Assembly (NCBI GenBank): GCA_051294375.1 | Contig: CM119263.1 | Coordinates: 13,780,414-13,844,413, forward strand | Reading direction: 5' to 3' | DNA from: Paraspadella gotoi | Taxonomy: Eukaryota > Chaetognatha | DNA length: 64,000 nt | Part shown: in pieces, positions 31,188 through 41,282 of the stretch | Layout of the letters: every line of letters begins with the position of its first letter | Numbering within the stretch: position 1 is the stretch's first letter | Position numbers and translations under genes: made by a program | Notes under the pieces: model-generated | Database searches by the model: none | Seen by the model: the letters and a program-made list of their open reading frames with translations, nothing else | Told to the model about the DNA's origin: nothing

Positions 31188-34073
31188 CTGCAACGAAAAG
31201 GTAAGTATTTTTCAATTCGTTTTAAATTAAATAAGCATGATACTTGTAGAATCGATACACAACTTGTTAAAATAAACATAAAACTGTCACTGTCATTTGA
31301 CCGAAATACAATTGCTTTTTCGGTAATGAATTAGTATTTCAGGGTCATCTATTTACATCGGATTGTCAAAAATAACTTAACATAATTTTTAAAAAATTAT
31401 GACTTAGAACGTTTAATAAAAAACGACCAAAAACTTAACAGCGAAACAAGAACACACTAGTAAAAACACCGGTGCAAGATAGAATTTACCTCTCACCTAC
31501 AAAAGCTTCAATTAAATACCTAAAGATTAAAATGATTAAAAATATCTAAAAGCACATTTTTGAAAATATTGAGATATAAGAATGTCGATGTAAGAAATAT
31601 TTTAATTGAAAAAATTGACTTCCTTAATCGCAAAATTAAGATTTTTTATTTACTCTATAAAATCTTGAACTTAAAGCAGCTTAACTTCATTATTAATTAA
31701 GTTAATTTTATTAACCACTAACCAGTTTAGTTAATTTTATTTTATGTATGCCGTTTTTTCTGATTATAAAATAATATAGAATGATCACAATTTCTTTCAT
31801 CGAGAGAAATAAATCGAATCCAAACCATGCGGTGACGTTCAAGCAATTTTCAACTTGAAGAAAGTAAAGCGAATTTAAGATTTATAGGTTAACATGAAAT
31901 ATTTAGGATTTAGTTAGGGAATGTAAATTATTATTTTCATATTAACCTTTAGTTTAGTGGCGGTCTTTTTGCTTCGTGCATTTGTAATTAGTATGGCAAA
32001 AGTACCCTTGAAATAAAAATTAAACTAACCAATATATGCAGTCAATACAAACCTAAGAAGCAGGAGTGACAATCAACGTGAGGAGAGAGGACATGTGCGT
32101 CAAGTCCTGAGAATGTGATAAAAAAGAAAGTGGCGGTGCTGATAGATAATAGCTTTCTTAGCTACGTTAAAAAAAATTACAAAAATGAGCTTTTGCTACA
32201 AATAGAAAGCGCAGCAGTTTACGGAGAAATAAATAGTGTTTTCAGTCTCAGGATAGATCAGTTTTCTTTCATACATCAGTTTTCATAAAAGACCTTTTGA
32301 AATTTACAAAAATACATTGCTTTAAAAAACTACAAACAGTTAATTACTTCCACTAGGGGTGCCGCACTGGCTACCTGTAAAGCATGTTTTTCTTTTTGCA
32401 ATTTTAGGTTTTATACAATTCCATCAGTCCTGATCATAGTAATATTATGGTGTACGATCACTACAAAAAACTTCGAATCTATGCTATTTTCCCCTAGGAA
32501 CAATATTTTAAAAATTTTGTCAGTTTATTGTTAATTTCTTATTTTTCCTTCTGTTAATTTAATATTTATATTTTGTTACATTGTAAAACTAGATACAATT
32601 TTTGTGTGTAACTGTTACTCTGTTTGCACTTTTGTGTTTACTGTTTCAATGAATAAAACGCATAATCATATATAATATAATATAATATATTAATGGGTTC
32701 GTATTGGCCATACCTAATACAACTTCGCGCATATAAAAATAAAAAATATATCAGTCACGCTTTTTTAACACTTTGTAAAATAGTGCGATTATAATTTTTT
32801 TATAATTTGTTTTTTAATTTTTTAAAAAAATTAATATTATTAAATGATTTTTAAAAAGCCGCCATAACCGCGATCGGCGAAAGTAAAATTTAGCCATTAA
32901 GAGTTTAAACATTTTAAACAGCCAAAGGGCTTAACATAGTTAAAAACTTTCTGCAATCTATAGATTTGAGATTTTTTTTTATCGATTCAAGACTAAAAAT
33001 ATATTTAGGCCAAGAGAAAATTCCGGAAATGTAACCGAGCAGGTTAATAATTAATGAGTTAAAAAAATCCAACCAAATTCTTAGTTGTCGACAGGTTTCA
33101 ATGTAAAAGAATATAGTTAAAAAGAATGTCAAATAAAAAGTTGTGAAAAGTTAAGCTATGAAAAGTGTAAAATAAAACTCACCCATAAGAATTTCAAGTC
33201 GCTGTCTTTACGTAATGTGTACCATGTATCTCAACGTAACAGATTTCGCTTTTGATTAGCCTGTAAAAAAATATTTGAGTGTAATGCTTTGCTTTGCTTT
33301 AACCAGAAAAAAATATAAAAAATATCACGGAAACACCAAAGAAGAAAAAAGGTCACGTCAAATATTGCAAACATTAAAGTAATCAGAATATTTCCCTTAA
33401 ATGTGACGAAATTCTCAGGAAACGTGCTATTATCTCAGCATTATCTCAGCATACTGGAACTTTCTTTTCTCTGAGTTTCAACCTACAAACTACAGAGGGC
33501 ATTCGCATTATAAAAAATGTTTTTTCGATTTATCCGATTGTAAAACAAAAGATATTCGTTGTTGGTTTTGACTGACATCTTCTGCGTTAACTATTTCTCT
33601 GCATAAAACAAAAAAAATATAAATTTATTTTCGAAACGGGTTTTACGGGTTTAAATTAAAAATAAAAAAAAACAACTCAAAACTTAATCAATTCTCCCTT
33701 TTTTGTTAAGTTTTCGTTATAGCTCCTTGAATTCTAAAACTTTAAAATATGTGTATTTATTCGTATGAAATATTGTATCTTTAGAGTTTAGACAGTGTCT
33801 AATAGACAGTGTCTATTCTATTCTCATATATGCTTTCTATTCTTTTCTACTCTATTGTTTAGCCCCTAAAGCCAACTGTGAGTTGCCCCATCCCAATGAG
33901 CATCACAGTCATTTTAAACTGGAACGTCGTCGAACAATCTCGAAAGTATCTTCAAAAGAAAAAAATAATTTTATGTTAGAAAGGCTATTTATTATAAAGT
34001 TCACACCGATTTAAACGTATAATGGACAATATGGCCTTCCTGGAGATCAATACGCTGTGGAGGCCTATGGGAA
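31188..34073. other. AT-rich intergenic region upstream of UBA1
   Basis: No coding sequence recognised. It should carry the UBA1 promoter and at least one 5' UTR exon, since the UBA1 ATG sits directly after an acceptor (TTCGTTGCAG). A 50-base fragment of repeat R1 is at 33861-33911 and a short TATAATATAATA tract near 32670. Confidence 0.6.
33861..33911 (-). repeat. Dispersed repeat R1, short fragment
   Basis: Reverse complement reads CTGTGATGCTCATTGGGATGGGG then CTCACAGTTGGCTTTAGGGGC-like sequence, matching the left half of R1 at 23259 with a few differences. Confidence 0.7.
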
Positions 34074-34329
34074 AACGAAGAGCAAGGTTTTTCTTAAAGA
34101 ATTAGCGGAAAAAAGAAGAACGAAATGGAACGGAAGAGGATAACGTTTCGGGGGAAAAAAAATAAAGGAATTCATATATCATAATTTTTTTAATATTTTT
34201 TTTTGTTATATGAAATTGGTACAACCAATATATATTTGGGTTAAAATTAAGGTTACAATAAATTATAGTTAAGAATAAATTAAGAATAAGTGTATGTTAA
34301 TTACAAAAATAAGTTAAGGTTAAAAATAA

Positions 34330-34420
34330 ATTAAGGGTAAGTTAGGGGTAAGGGTATGTTAGGGGTAGGGGTAAGTTTGGATTGGGGGTAAGTTTAGGTT
34401 AGGGGTAAGTTAGGGGTAAA
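34330..34420 (+). repeat. Degenerate GTTAGGGGTAAG array
   Basis: Eight or so units of GTTAGGGGTA / GGGTAAGTT type, telomere-like in composition but irregular in length. Same array recurs at 35268-35356 because it lies inside duplicated block A. Confidence 0.8.
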
Positions 34421-34534
34421 CTATAGTTAAATTTAAAATTAATTTTCGGCTTAAGTATACAATAATTTTACATTTCAATAAATAATATTTTAATATTAAT
34501 AAATTTATAAAAATATATAACAATAATATTTACA

Positions 34535-34737
34535 AAGTAACAGAGTTTTTATTTATGATTACAATGATCATTAAATAATTCGGAGAGAGATAGAGAGATA
34601 TCAAGGTTAAAATTGCCCCTCTCTCTATCTCTCAAAGTTAATATCCAAATATTTCTTAAAACTATCATAACTGGCTAATGAAGGTTCGAAAAACAAAAAC
34701 CAAAACATCCGAATTATTAAATGATCATGGTAATCAC
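34535..34737. mobile_element. MITE-like foldback element, right end lost
   Basis: Same sequence as the complete element at 35469-35692 but missing the last 20 or so bases of the right inverted repeat, replaced by repeat B. Confidence 0.7.
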
Positions 34738-35010
34738 TAAAAACTTTTTTTGTCTGTTTATTTATGACACGCACTGCATCAAAAACCCCCTAGCAGTCCC
34801 TGAGATTTGAGGTTTTTTCTGTCTTAACAAATGAGCAACCAACTATAGGCAAATTATATGCATTTTTGAAGTAAGTGGGACAGACCGATGGACAGACATA
34901 CCGACCGAAAAGTGAATTATTGAGTTGCGCCGCGAGTACTCGCGGCGCGATTAAAAATGACTTAATTCTTTCACCTGCTCTAATTAAAAGATTGGTTACT
35001 GTCTTGTAAC
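34735..35010 (+). repeat. Repeat B with captured exon end
   Basis: About 97 percent identical by eye to 37779-38055. The last 35 bases (34976-35010) correspond to the end of exon 2 of the receptor gene, so this copy was made from the gene locus. Contains a 22-base perfect palindrome at 34927-34948 (GCGCCGCGAGT followed by its reverse complement). Confidence 0.9.
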
Positions 35011-35692
35011 GAAGAGCAAGGTTTTTCTTAAAGAATTAGCGGAAAAAAGAAGAGGAACGAAATGGAACGGAAGAGGATAACGTTTCGGGGAAAAAAAAAT
35101 AAAGGAATTCATATATCATAATTTTTTTAATATTTTTTTTTGTTATATGAAATTGGTACAACCAATATATATTTGGTTAAAATTAAGGTTACAATAAATT
35201 ATAGTTAAGAATAAATTAAGAATAAGTGTATGTTAATTACAAAAATAAGTTAAGGTTAAAAATAAATTAAGGGTAAGTTAGGGGTAAGGTATGTTAGGGG
35301 TAGGGGTAAGTTTGGATTGGGGGTAAGTTTAGGTTAGGGGTAAGTTAGGGGTAAACTATAGTTAAATTTAAAATTAATTTTCGGCTTAAGTATACAATAA
35401 TTTAACATTTCAATAAATAATATTTTAATATTAATAAATTTATAAAAAATATAATAATAATATTTACAAAGTAACAGAGTTTTTATTTATGATTACAATG
35501 ATCATTAAATAATTCGGAGAGAGATAGAGAGATATCAAGGTTAAAATTGCCCCTCTCTCTATCTCTCAAAGTTAATATCCAAATATTTCTTAAAACTATC
35601 ATAACTGGCTAATGAAGGTTCGAAAAACAAAAACCAAAAACATCCGAATTATTAAATGATCATGGTAATCACAAAAAAAAACTCTGTTACTT
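35008..35692 (+). repeat. Direct repeat A, copy 2
   Basis: Matches copy 1 from AACGAAGAGCAAGG onward at an offset of 934 bases, with only scattered single-base differences. Unlike copy 1 it continues to the end of the foldback element. Confidence 0.93.
35469..35692. mobile_element. MITE-like foldback element, complete (224 bases)
   Basis: Terminal inverted repeats of 49 bases: left begins AAGTAACAGAGTTTTT, right ends AAAACTCTGTTACTT; 45 of 49 positions pair. The interior has a second inverted pair (AGAGAGATAGAGAG against CTCTCTCTATCTCTC). No coding capacity. Size, inverted ends and AT-rich setting fit a non-autonomous DNA transposon. Confidence 0.8.
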
Positions 35693-36293
35693 AATATATA
35701 TATTAAAAACAATGAAAAAAAATTATCAATATTAATATTTAAATAAAAAAATTTTTAAAGAATTAAAAAGAAATCCTTAACCCGTGAAGCTTATCAATAT
35801 TTTTAATATCATTGTTGTTACGGCCTTAAATTTTCTTTTCTGTAAAGAAACGAACTTTATTTTTTCCTCTTCTTTCTCTTCGTTTTCCTATAAGCCTTCA
35901 GAGCGTATTCAATTCCCGGATCGCCGGACAATATTTAACAGAACTTTTGGATAAAAAAAATTTTAGTTATACAAAAAATACTGTCTTTGATCAACTTTCA
36001 AAATTTGATAAAAAATTATATATTTTTATATGCTATACAATAAATTATTTCTGATGAAACTTTGTACTTTTTTTAAACATAGCAGGAGCGGATAAGAGAC
36101 TGAAAACTCCAATAAATTAAGAAAATAACGAAAATGTTAAATTCAATTGGACGGCGTAATGCCAATTCTACCACATGACGTGATGAAATCTCAATTGTCT
36201 TTATGTTGACCATAATTAAGAGAAATCAGAAGAGGTTCATCATAATCGCGAAGCTAATGCGCAAATGAAAAGCTGTTCATATAGTAATGAAGG
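35693..36293. other. AT-rich spacer, 3' side of the receptor gene
   Basis: About 600 bases with no recognised feature; includes the 3' UTR of the receptor gene on the minus strand. No clear AATAAA was found. Confidence 0.5.
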
Positions 36294-39191
36294 TCAATTT
36301 CCGGCGGAATTTTCCGTGGGATGCTGGATCGTACTGCCATTACCAGTAGGAGTTGCCATTAATTGGGTCGCTCCTTCCACTATTGATATGGTTGAATCGG
36401 AAGTGATGGCCTCCGGCGCATCATTCAAACTGTCAGCTGGTGTAGGGCTGGCCGAGGCAGGTTCATACGCTGGCGGAGGATCCTGCTGGTCCCCCGGCTC
36501 TTCCGGTTTTTCAAGAGTGTACGACGGAGGAGGACCAAAGATAGCGTTCTCGTAAGAAGGCGGATAGAGGGAGAAATGAACGTTTTCGGAGACTGTATTG
36601 ATGGGATTCAATGCCTCGGGGCTCTCACGCGTGTCTACGTTGGGAGGACGCGCATGGCGTCGGCGCGATCGGACTACGTGGGATCGGGCTCGTGATTGAC
36701 GCTTTTTGAAGGACCGCCAATAGAAAGTCATAAACGTTACGACCGTGGAAAAGACTGCCAAGATTCCTAGGCCCCAGTAGATATTATTTTTATAGACTCC
36801 TCGATGGCACGTCATTTCTTCGTTGTGCCATTGCCCGTCAGCTTCGCAGCGCAAGAATCCCGAGACGAAGCTTCCCCAGTAATCTTTGCCGATAAAGTAT
36901 GGCCGCGCTGTGCACACGCTCCCGATGTAAGAAAAGTTTGAACAGCTGATAGCACTGGCCCCACTTAGAGTGATGCAATCCTCCACCATCGGCGGCTGGA
37001 CACAGCGGATCTGTGTACAGTACACATTAACCTCCCTCCAGCGTCCTCCATTATACTCCTCTACACATTCGACAAAACCCACGGGGTGGTATCCAATATG
37101 CCCCACTGCTTTGCACTGTGACCCTATAGAATTACCCTTGGTACATTTTTCAAACATCCAGCATGCCGTCCACCGCGAGGGAGGTGGTGGTGTGGGTGAG
37201 CAGAGAATTTCCTTACAGGTGACGCTTGATGCATCCCAGCTCCCATCACTGCGACAACGCAATTTCCCGACGGCAAAATGACCTCTTAAAGGCTTCACAT
37301 GGCACTCCGAACCTGCTCGGTTGCCGTTGGTGCAATCTGACCATCGTAAACATTGATAAGGAACGGGCAATTCATTTTTGTCTGGGCATGTTTTCACGCA
37401 ACGAGTGATATTCCTTAGTTTCCAATTTGGGCTGGCATCCCACATTGTTGTAGGCAGACATTCAAAGACAACCTTGTCACCATTAAAAGGCTCAAAGCCA
37501 ATGGAACATTTGCCAAAAGCTCGTTTATGATCAAGGACTTTCTCCTGAGTCATTGATTCTAATAATTCTGTGTTGGGAAGTCTGGCAACGATCGAGTGAA
37601 GGTGCTCCATCTTGCAGTCGCAGATTAGTCCTGTGCGATAATCTATAAAAAATAAAAAAAATTATATCAATTACGTAATAAATCGAGAATAACAATAACG
37701 GTGATTCCAATGTGTTGCACCGCAGTGACTTTATTTTTACATGTATTCAAGTTTGATCACATGATAAGACATGACATGACTAAAAAACTTTTTTTGCCTG
37801 TTTATTTATGACACGCACTGCATCAAAATCCCGCTAGCAGTCCCTGAGATTTGAGGTTTTTTCTGTCTTAACAAATGAGCAACCAACTATAGGCAAATTA
37901 TATGCATTTTTGAAGTAAGTGGGACAGACCGATGGACAGATATACCGACCGAAAAGTGAATTATTGAGTTGCGCCGCGACTACTCGCGGCGCGATTAAAA
38001 ATGACTTAATTCTTTTCACCTGCTCTAATTAAAAGATTGGTTACTGTCTTGTAACAAAGGCACATTCCAACGGCGTGACTTCGGCTAGTCAATGACCAGG
38101 CTTTGGCCCAAGTAATGTTTTCACACGCTTGCTTGCAGGCCACTTCCCCCAAAAATTCTCCACTGCTAGGAGGATTTAGGGACTGTCCTTCAAAGCCGAA
38201 TCCTTCGTCATTACCGCCGCATCGAGCGACCCGTCCAGATACGAGAGCGCCCTCCTCGAGTCGAACAAGGGGAAAGTCGACGAGGTCGGCCGGAAGAGGA
38301 TATTGGATACCGGCCGCCGCGTCCCTTAAAAAGGTCTTGATCTCGGCGTCGCTTAACGCCCGACTCCACATCTTGACCCGACGTATTGAGCCGATGAAGC
38401 GCTGGTTGGCGTCAAACTCCAGCTCGTCGAAGTGGTCAAGCTCCTGACCAAATACGAGCTTACCGCCTCCTCTGAGGCGCATCCTAAAGTGATCTTTGTA
38501 GACGTGTTCTTCGGGAAAATAACGTGTGTCGTTTACTGTCAGTTGTACGTCGCCTTTAATACCGTCCCAGGTTATTAAAATTGGGATCCAGGCTAGAAAA
38601 GTAAAAAAAATGGGGAGATCAAGATGATATGATTTTCGGCAGATAGTGAAATACTGAATATATCAGGTTTATTGAATTTAAAGAATTTTCATAATGTTTT
38701 ATTTGGTGTGAATTTTTTTACTGGGATTGAACCTGAGATCTTTATAATTGTTGGCAATTTGTAATTTTAATTTAGAATATAGTTGCATTCTAAGACGAAA
38801 AAAATTATTTTTGGTACATTTTTTTTATTTCTCTCCTACCTCCTCCAGTTTCGTCGTTCGTTGGAAATCCCGTCTTTCTTTTGACGCCGAACTGGTTACC
38901 CCCAACGATGACGCCGTAATGTTTGTTCTTCTCGTTGCCAGGCGCCCAGACGGCGAACTCGTTGGGTTGATCTCGGACGGCGTAAGAAACAAGGAAGGGG
39001 TAGCCCGTGAGGCGCTCCATGCGGACCTCGAAGCTTAGCGTCAACGCCGTCACGTTGAGAGGCATCAGCGGGTGGAAGACGACATGGGCGTTAAGAGCCT
39101 CGGAAGGGAATCGGATTTCGTAGTGAGCGTCGAGGGATGGTGGAAGAAGCAGAAAACACAGAGTCAACTTGAGCGCGATTGTAGTGAGCAT
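36294..39191 (-). CDS. Single-pass receptor: pentraxin-like domain, WSC-like module, four sushi modules, PPxY tail
   Basis: Exons: 39191-38840, 38592-38020, 37642-36294; 757 codons plus stop, phases 1 and 1. Residues 1 to ~22 form a signal peptide. Residues ~23-225 resemble the pentraxin/LamG jelly-roll: FLVSYAVRDQPNEFAVW, then GGKLVFGQELD, FDANQRFIG and VKMWSRALS, which mirror the pentraxin signature order. Residues ~250-308 form a short cysteine module (CKQAC, then CLCYK) resembling WSC. Residues 316-587 hold four sushi/CCP-type modules with extra cysteines. Residues 594-617 are a membrane helix, followed by a basic stop-transfer stretch. The ~140-residue cytoplasmic tail carries three PPxY motifs: 669-672 PPSY, 680-683 PPSY, 698-701 PPAY. 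By family knowledge such motifs bind WW domains, notably of NEDD4-type ubiquitin ligases. Probable role: cell-surface recognition receptor controlled by endocytosis or ubiquitination. A secreted paralogue lies immediately upstream on the same strand. No orthologue name recognised. Confidence 0.85.
37779..38055 (+). repeat. Repeat B copy spanning intron 2 and exon 2 end of the receptor gene
   Basis: Reference copy of the block duplicated at 34735-35010. Bases 38020-38055 are coding (end of exon 2, minus strand); the rest is intron, with a near-perfect palindrome at 37971-37992. The related diverged copy at 10443-10618 lacks the exon part, so the intron portion is an older dispersed repeat. Confidence 0.88.
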
Positions 39192-39533
39192 ATTAACGTT
39201 GTTCGATAAAACAGTCAACAAAAGTAAATGTTTGCAACCGAAATAAAGTCATTAGCATGATTGAATGTTAATTTTTTCTTGGATAACAAAACCAACTTAA
39301 AAATGTCATTTTTTAAATAATTATAAATTTAACTAATAGGAAAAGAAACCATTAGAGTAACAATCGAATAAAATAAAATTCAAATCGATTATAATGATAT
39401 TAGTAATCTTTGGAATCAACAATTTGGTTTGTGCGAGATCATAATAGATTTAATTAATGAAAATTTGTTTCATTCAGCACTTTTGAAATAACAGTCCCAC
39501 CATTGAATAAATTGCCATGGCAAAGGGACTAGA

Positions 39534-40602
39534 TTAAAACTGTTTTCGCACACATCTTGTCTCACTCCATTGCTTCCAGTTTGGGCCCGAATCCCAAAGT
39601 GTCATTGGGAGGCACTCAAAGATGACCCGGTCGCCCCGTAAAGGAACGAATCCTGGAGCACACTTGGCGAACACAAGTTCGTGATCATCAAAATTGTCTC
39701 GTTTGTTTAACGATCCTGAATCTAATGATTCTATTTCCGGAGTAGTGGCGATTATTGAACGTAAGTGTTGCTTTTTGCAGCCACAAATGAGTCCAGAGTA
39801 ATGATCTAGTTTTTTTTTTCATGAAAGAATAGAAAAAAAAATTACTTATGTATAAAAACCAATCCTCACGGATCATTATTCAACTTTCATCATCATCATC
39901 ATAATCGTGTCGACATGCAATTACCTGCATTGATCGTGTACCCAGTGATTGTCTTGTAACAATAACAAAACCCAGTGACATGACTTCTGCTAGTTAATGT
40001 CCAACCTTTGGCCCATGTTAGATTCTCGCAAGCCTCTTTACATTTTCGTTCCGAAAAATGGTAAATTGGCGGCATCTCGCGCAGTCCCTTGAAGCCAAAC
40101 AGTTTGTCGCTCTCATTGCATCGAGCAACCCTTTGGTATTGGACCCACTCGCTGACGGCACCATCCTCTAGCCGCAGAAGCGGGAAATTGATGATGTCCG
40201 CTGGGCGAGGATAACGAATTCCGTCGGCCTGAGCCTTATAAAAGGCCTTGAGCTCGGCCAGGGTGAAAGCTCTTCCCCATAAGTTAACACGACGGACAGA
40301 TCCGATAAAGCGCTGATTGCTAGCAAACTTGGATTCAGCAAAAGTATTCAATTTTTGTCCAAAAACGAGCTTGCCACCAGCCAATAAACGTTTTTTGACG
40401 GGTTTTTCGCTTTGCGCTTCCGGAAAAAATTCATTGCCATTAACGACGAGACGTAAGTCACTTTTCATGCCATCCCAGATCACGGCTATTGGCATCCAAT
40501 CTATGGAAAAATTAAGCTTATTACAACGGAGCTGGTATAGTATCTGTTTTATTATCTCTCTCAATCTAATGTTCGTACGTATCTCTTTCACATTTTATTT
40601 TT

Positions 40603-40690
<88 letters not shown>

Positions 40691-41282
40691 TCCTTCTTTC
40701 TCTCTCTCTCTCTCTCTCTCACAAGCAAAAACCCACACACACATACTCAAAGTTGATCTGACCGGATATGACAACAAACTAAACATAATTTAAAGGAGCA
40801 ACGACGTAAACATTTCACAGTTCCTCTGGAGATTAAAGGTAGTAAAATGCCAATAATTCTGTCTTCTTTGTTTGAAAGAGTCTCATTTTCCTACCTCCTC
40901 CTATCTCTTCGCCCGTAGGAAACATCGTCTTCTTCATTACTTGAAACTTTACGCCGCCAAGGACGACACCAAAGTGTGGATTGTCGTTGCCGGGCAACCA
41001 GAGGGCAAACTCGTTCGGATGATCGCGCACGGCGTAGGACACGAGAAAGGGGTTGCCCGTCCGAACCTCCATGCGGATTTCCAAACTAAGCGTCAACGCG
41101 CTGACGTTGAGTGGCAACAGCGGATTGAAGATGGCACGAGCGCTGAGGGCCGCTGCGGGGAAGCGAATCTCGTAGCGGGCTTCGAGTCGAGTCGGAAAGA
41201 GCGAAAGCGGCAGGGTCAGGAATAACGCGGTCAACGCGGCCGAAGCCGATGACCTCAACGTCGGCGTGGAAGAAAGAAGCAT
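39534..41282 (-). CDS. Secreted paralogue of the receptor: pentraxin-like, WSC-like, one sushi module
   Basis: Exons: 41282-40895, 40500-39925, 39805-39534; 411 codons plus TAA, with intron positions and phases identical to the neighbouring receptor gene. Residues 1 to ~35 form a signal peptide. The pentraxin-like domain has FLVSYAVRDHPNEFALW, GGKLVFGQKL and SNQRFIGSVRRV. The WSC-like module has CKEAC and CYCYK. The last exon keeps DHYSGLICGCKK and one sushi module ending WSETRC, then reads VRKQF and stops. In the receptor the same exon runs on for three more sushi modules, membrane helix and PPxY tail. The product should therefore be a soluble form of the same ligand-binding head: possibly a decoy or opsonin (inference). 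The frame is intact up to the stop and both introns keep good splice sites, so it does not look like a pseudogene. A (TTTC)n array sits in its first intron. Confidence 0.85.
40600..40720. repeat. (TTTC)n then (CT)n microsatellite
   Basis: About 24 TTTC units followed by a short CT array, in intron 1 of the secreted paralogue. Confidence 0.96.

Larger units (their letters stand above)
34074..34737 (+). repeat. Direct repeat A, copy 1
   Basis: Begins AACGAAGAGCAAGG and is almost identical to 35008-35672. Contains TTAGGGG-like arrays (34330-34420) and most of a foldback element (from 34535). It ends abruptly at GGTAATCAC, where repeat B begins. Confidence 0.93.

Noticed and set aside
37713-37735. 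Sequence TGTTGCACCGCAGTGAC resembling the start of the LTR at 59227
   Set aside because: Similarity covers only about 15 bases and does not continue into the rest of the LTR.
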